Shown: piece after piece, positions 60,911 to 64,000 of the stretch
Layout: each line of letters opens with the position of its first letter
How positions within the stretch are numbered: the first letter of the stretch is position 1
Assembly: GCF_954871325.1 (NCBI RefSeq)
Contig: NC_088777.1
Span: 39,099,366-39,163,365, forward strand
Direction of reading: 5' to 3'
Origin: Gordionus sp. m RMFG-2023
Lineage: Eukaryota > Nematomorpha > Gordioida > Chordodea > Parachordodidae
Length of the DNA: 64,000 nucleotides
Position numbers and translations under genes: made by a program
Notes under the pieces: generated by a model
Databases searched by the model: none
What the model saw: only the letters and a program-made list of their open reading frames with translations
Told to the model about the DNA's origin: nothing

Positions 60911-62508
60911 TAAAAAGTTATAATCAATTTTAAAAAAGATTTTATTTGTTTTTTTTTCCAATTTTCACATTGAATTTAGCCCTACTCGGGTTTTTTATTT
61001 TAAAACTTTGTCTAGATTTTTTAAATTTTTAGATATTTTATTGCCCCATCCTTATTTTTAAATTTCCTAATTTTAAATAATATTGGGTGCATGTTAACTG
61101 ATCTATTTATTATATGCTTCTAACTGATTACTTATATGCATTTATATTACTTAAATTGAAATCGGCCTGACAAAGGATTTTGTAAGAAAAAATATTTTTT
61201 AGCCAGGCTGATTTTTAATTTATATATTTTCAAACCCAAACCGACACAATTTTTAAAATATGGGATCCTTTCTGAATTTTAATGTAAATTATGTAAGATA
61301 AATCAATATTACTCCTCATTTTTGGTTATATTTTTTTTTAGCTTGAGCAGTATGTATATATATGATAATGATTAGTCCAAAAACACCTTTCAGCTGTCAA
61401 TTTGCCTAACCAAGTTATTACTGCGATATGAGCCAATTAAACGGATCGAATTTATGTTCAATAAAACGATTCACTACCATTTTTTTTATGGACGATAAAA
61501 TATCATCAAGTTCATATTTCTATTTAGTCCTTATAAATATAAATAATAATATTTAAGATAATATAATGCTTGCACGTATAATTCTTTAAAATTAAATATA
61601 TAACCTAGTGAATAAATAGTCAGCACTTGTTTAAATTACTTATATAATGAGTATATAACGTGCATTTTATAGAAATTTTTCTGGAACTTTCTTAACTTAT
61701 TCATATGTTATGCCCATTCTTGTTCCATCAATTTACTCAATACATTTTCGAAACGGTTAAAAATATTTATCTTACTTTTAAAACTAATAATACCTTGAAA
61801 TGCAATGCATACGAAGATAAAAATATTTAATTTTTTGCGCGTTGATTATCCATTTCGAAAAAACAAACGAAAAAAGGTTATAGACTATGGATTGACTTAC
61901 ATTTTATTATAAACTAAATCTTTCAAAAAATTTATAATTAATTAAATCATCCCTTTTTTAAAATTTAGGTTTTTGATGACACAGGAATTGATGTAAAAAG
62001 ACTTAATTTTCTTTCTTTAAACTTTTATTAATTTGAAAATAAAGATATGTTTTCTTAAAGAACATTTTTTTCCAATTATGGAGAAATAATTATCGAAGAA
62101 GATTTTTGTCCTATATGTCATTTGGACAAAATTAATTTAATAAATTTGTTATAAATTCGTGACATTAGTAGAATGATGACTATTAAATTTAATTACAATT
62201 GAACTGTTTTTTTGACAATTATTTTAAATTAAGCACTTCTCACTATTAAAGAAAGTTGATGTTTTCTTCTCTCATCCCAAATTTGTTTTATTACCGTCAT
62301 ACCTATTTTAATAATTTAATGAGGCAGATTTGTACCTTATTATAAATACAGGTTTAGCGCAGGATTAATTTTTTAGCAACAACTACTTTAAACACCCTAT
62401 CCCGGTCCGCCAAAGAAATAAAATATAGTAGTAAGGGTTCTTTAAAAAAATGAAATTGGTGATATTAAAGTTATCACAGACGAAGGCCGTAAGATAAAAG
62501 AAAATTAT
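60911..62508. other. AT-rich spacer
   Basis: I see no gene or bounded repeat over this stretch. Confidence 0.4.
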
Positions 62509-62777
62509 TCATTCTTTGTCTTGCCATAAATATGATTTATCACCTATGGAGGAGTTAAAACTTGCTTCGCATATTTTCACTAATATTATATAGATCGAAC
62601 AGCGAGTTCGCATATTCTTTTTATTATAGGGAATCTCTGTGTGCTCATTTAGAAAAGGTGAGGATAAAGAACAGGTGTAGCTGTGTATTAAGTAATTAGT
62701 CTCCTGATCTGAGTCAAGAAAAATGATTATGTAGTATTGGGATATGGAATTCAATTGTACATCATTTACTGAAAATT
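62509..62777 (-). CDS. exon-like open segment, unknown protein
   Basis: After an acceptor (ttttttttag at 62787-62778, or ttttcag just downstream) one minus-strand frame is open to TGA 62511-62509. It reads FSVNDVQLNSISQYYIIIFL, SYTCSLSSPFLNEH, MRTRCSIYIILVKICEASF and ends SYLWQDKE. The residue mix is more protein-like than the surroundings. It needs one leftover base from the preceding exon, which the exon-like segment at 62897-62832 does not supply, so the pair cannot be joined as they stand. Not recognised; it could be the last exon of a gene running in from the right. Confidence 0.3.
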
Positions 62778-62831
62778 CTAAAAAAAATGGTTTGACTGGA
62801 AATGCATTCCAGCATATTTTAAAATACTTAC

Positions 62832-62897
62832 CTTGTAAATTTCAGACAATTTTTTGACATAAACTTTGTGTGTTTTTTGTAAAATTATATGGAAAAT
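62832..62897 (-). CDS. possible 66-bp exon, unknown gene
   Basis: It has a good acceptor (tttttatatag) and a consensus donor (CAAG|GTAAGT) around an open 22-codon segment, IFHIILQKTHKVYVKKLSEI plus two residues. Splice sites this clean are uncommon by chance in this DNA. The gene and frame partner are unknown. Confidence 0.3.
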
Positions 62898-64000
62898 CTA
62901 TATAAAAATTGATATAAATTAAATTTAGTTCAAAAATTCGTGTCTAAATTGTTCGAAATTAAAAGTGTGGGTACTCTATTGCTGGAATATATTTTTGGTC
63001 AAATCAGATTATTAAAATATACAAATTGACTCTAGTAAATGAAAATAGAAAGATTTCGAATCCCCTTGAATTCCATATCCCAATATGATATATATATGAT
63101 TAAATTTCATAAGCCAACTATTTCTCCCAAAATTAATATAAATTATTATATAGCGCTACCCACAATTTATTATTAGTATTATTTATTATACTATTTTTTG
63201 AGTATCTTATTAATATGCAAATTCGACAGAAAAATTCGGGTAAAATCGCCTGATAAATTTATTTTTTAAAATGCGTATCCCAAGTTTGGCTCGTCCATAA
63301 ATCAATCATGATATACATAAACAAAACTGTATAACTTCTAAGTTGCAACCATATGGACAAAATTTTTTTATTTTTTTTTCTTTCTTTAAAAATCAATACC
63401 ACTAGTTTATATATATTGATTTGGGTGACAAATTTTTTTTTAAATATCAAAAAATGACACATAGATATTAGAAAATTAATTAAATTTTTTTTGTTTCACT
63501 TTCATTTTCAATATATTATTTAAATTTATATAATAAATTATATAAATTTAGGAATTAGGATGGATGTTTATTATAAATATATGTAAAATATAAGCTTAAT
63601 TTACATTTTTTTAAAAAATATTCTTTATTGTTTTAATAATAAAGGAATAATTTAATATAATATTAAATATGATATGTGATTCACCATCACCAGATTCATG
63701 AATATATTAATAATATATATTTTTTTAAATAAAATTTCTGATTAAATATTATTACATATATAAATAATGTGAATTTGAAATGCAAAAAAAAAGAAGAAAA
63801 AAAGATTAAAGTGACAGCAATGTTTTTCATAAATTATTTATTATAACATGAATATAGTAATAGTTAAATATCTAATGGAAAAAAAATTTAATACAAAAAT
63901 ATTATTTTGAAAAGTTTTAAATATTTTTAAAAAATAAGTTTTTTAATAAAATTAAAATTTAATTAAAATCTTATTACATAAAATAAAAAATTGTTTTGAA
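62898..64000. other. AT-rich right edge of the window
   Basis: No supported gene. On the minus strand 63345-63258 reads SYTVLFMYIMIDLWTSQTWD after an AG and could be another exon of a gene off the right edge, but there is nothing to anchor it. The last 600 bases are low-complexity A/T. Confidence 0.35.

Noticed and set aside
1-64000. CRISPR arrays, operons or other prokaryotic features
   Set aside because: Interrupted genes with GT-AG introns and animal-specific families show this is nuclear animal DNA; no regularly spaced short repeats of the CRISPR kind were seen.

Overview
The window looks like AT-rich nuclear DNA from an invertebrate animal. Two genes belong to animal families (a plexin and a prominin). 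Their coding sequence is cut into many small exons by GT-AG introns, and the spacers are full of decayed hAT DNA transposons and a few retroelement scraps. Most introns are either about 43-60 nt or several hundred to a few thousand nt long. I cannot name the species or phylum from the sequence alone.

Layout. 1-2207: AT-rich DNA with no gene I can assign. 2208-3577 (+): the last five exons of a prominin-like five-pass membrane protein; its 5' part lies upstream or beyond the left edge. 3578-12180: transposon-rich spacer with a GC-rich hAT-type element that has an exact 8-bp target duplication (4657-4955), an RTE-like LINE scrap (5040-5430, -), one copy of a dispersed repeat (5750-6640), exon-like open segments near 6950-7384, and two hAT transposase relics (9399-9618 and 10379-11462). 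12214-12645 (+): a hydrophilic terminal exon. 12675-12868: a hAT MITE. 13102-13324: a 114-bp tandem duplication that ends at the ATG of a candidate three-exon gene (13311-14242, +).

14654-35229 (-): a complete plexin, the main gene of the window. I could assemble 29 exons whose phases agree at every junction. They encode a signal peptide, Sema domain, three PSI domains, a run of IPT domains, one membrane span, and a split GAP domain with an embedded Rho-GTPase-binding domain. Both catalytic arginine sites are kept. Its oddities are a roughly 180-residue Ser/Asn-rich insert before the GAP core, a furin-type RDKR site inside the Sema domain and a C-terminal SRV that could bind PDZ domains. The plexin and the small + strand gene converge at 14242/14654.

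35230-64000: mostly gene-poor spacer. It holds two more hAT MITEs with perfect 8-bp target duplications, two scraps of one retroelement protein family (46530-46745 and 51840-52027), a hAT C-terminal scrap (52193-52405), a second copy of the dispersed repeat carrying a nested insertion (55510-56650), a 1.18-kb dead hAT element with an 8-bp duplication and a nested GC-rich element (57396-58575), a tRNA-like segment (59775-59845), a TTCGCG-rich degenerate tandem repeat (60555-60910), and possible minus-strand exons near 62.5-62.9 kb. Apart from the plexin and prominin, which would both act at the cell surface, I see no evidence that the genes here work together, and no new multi-gene system.
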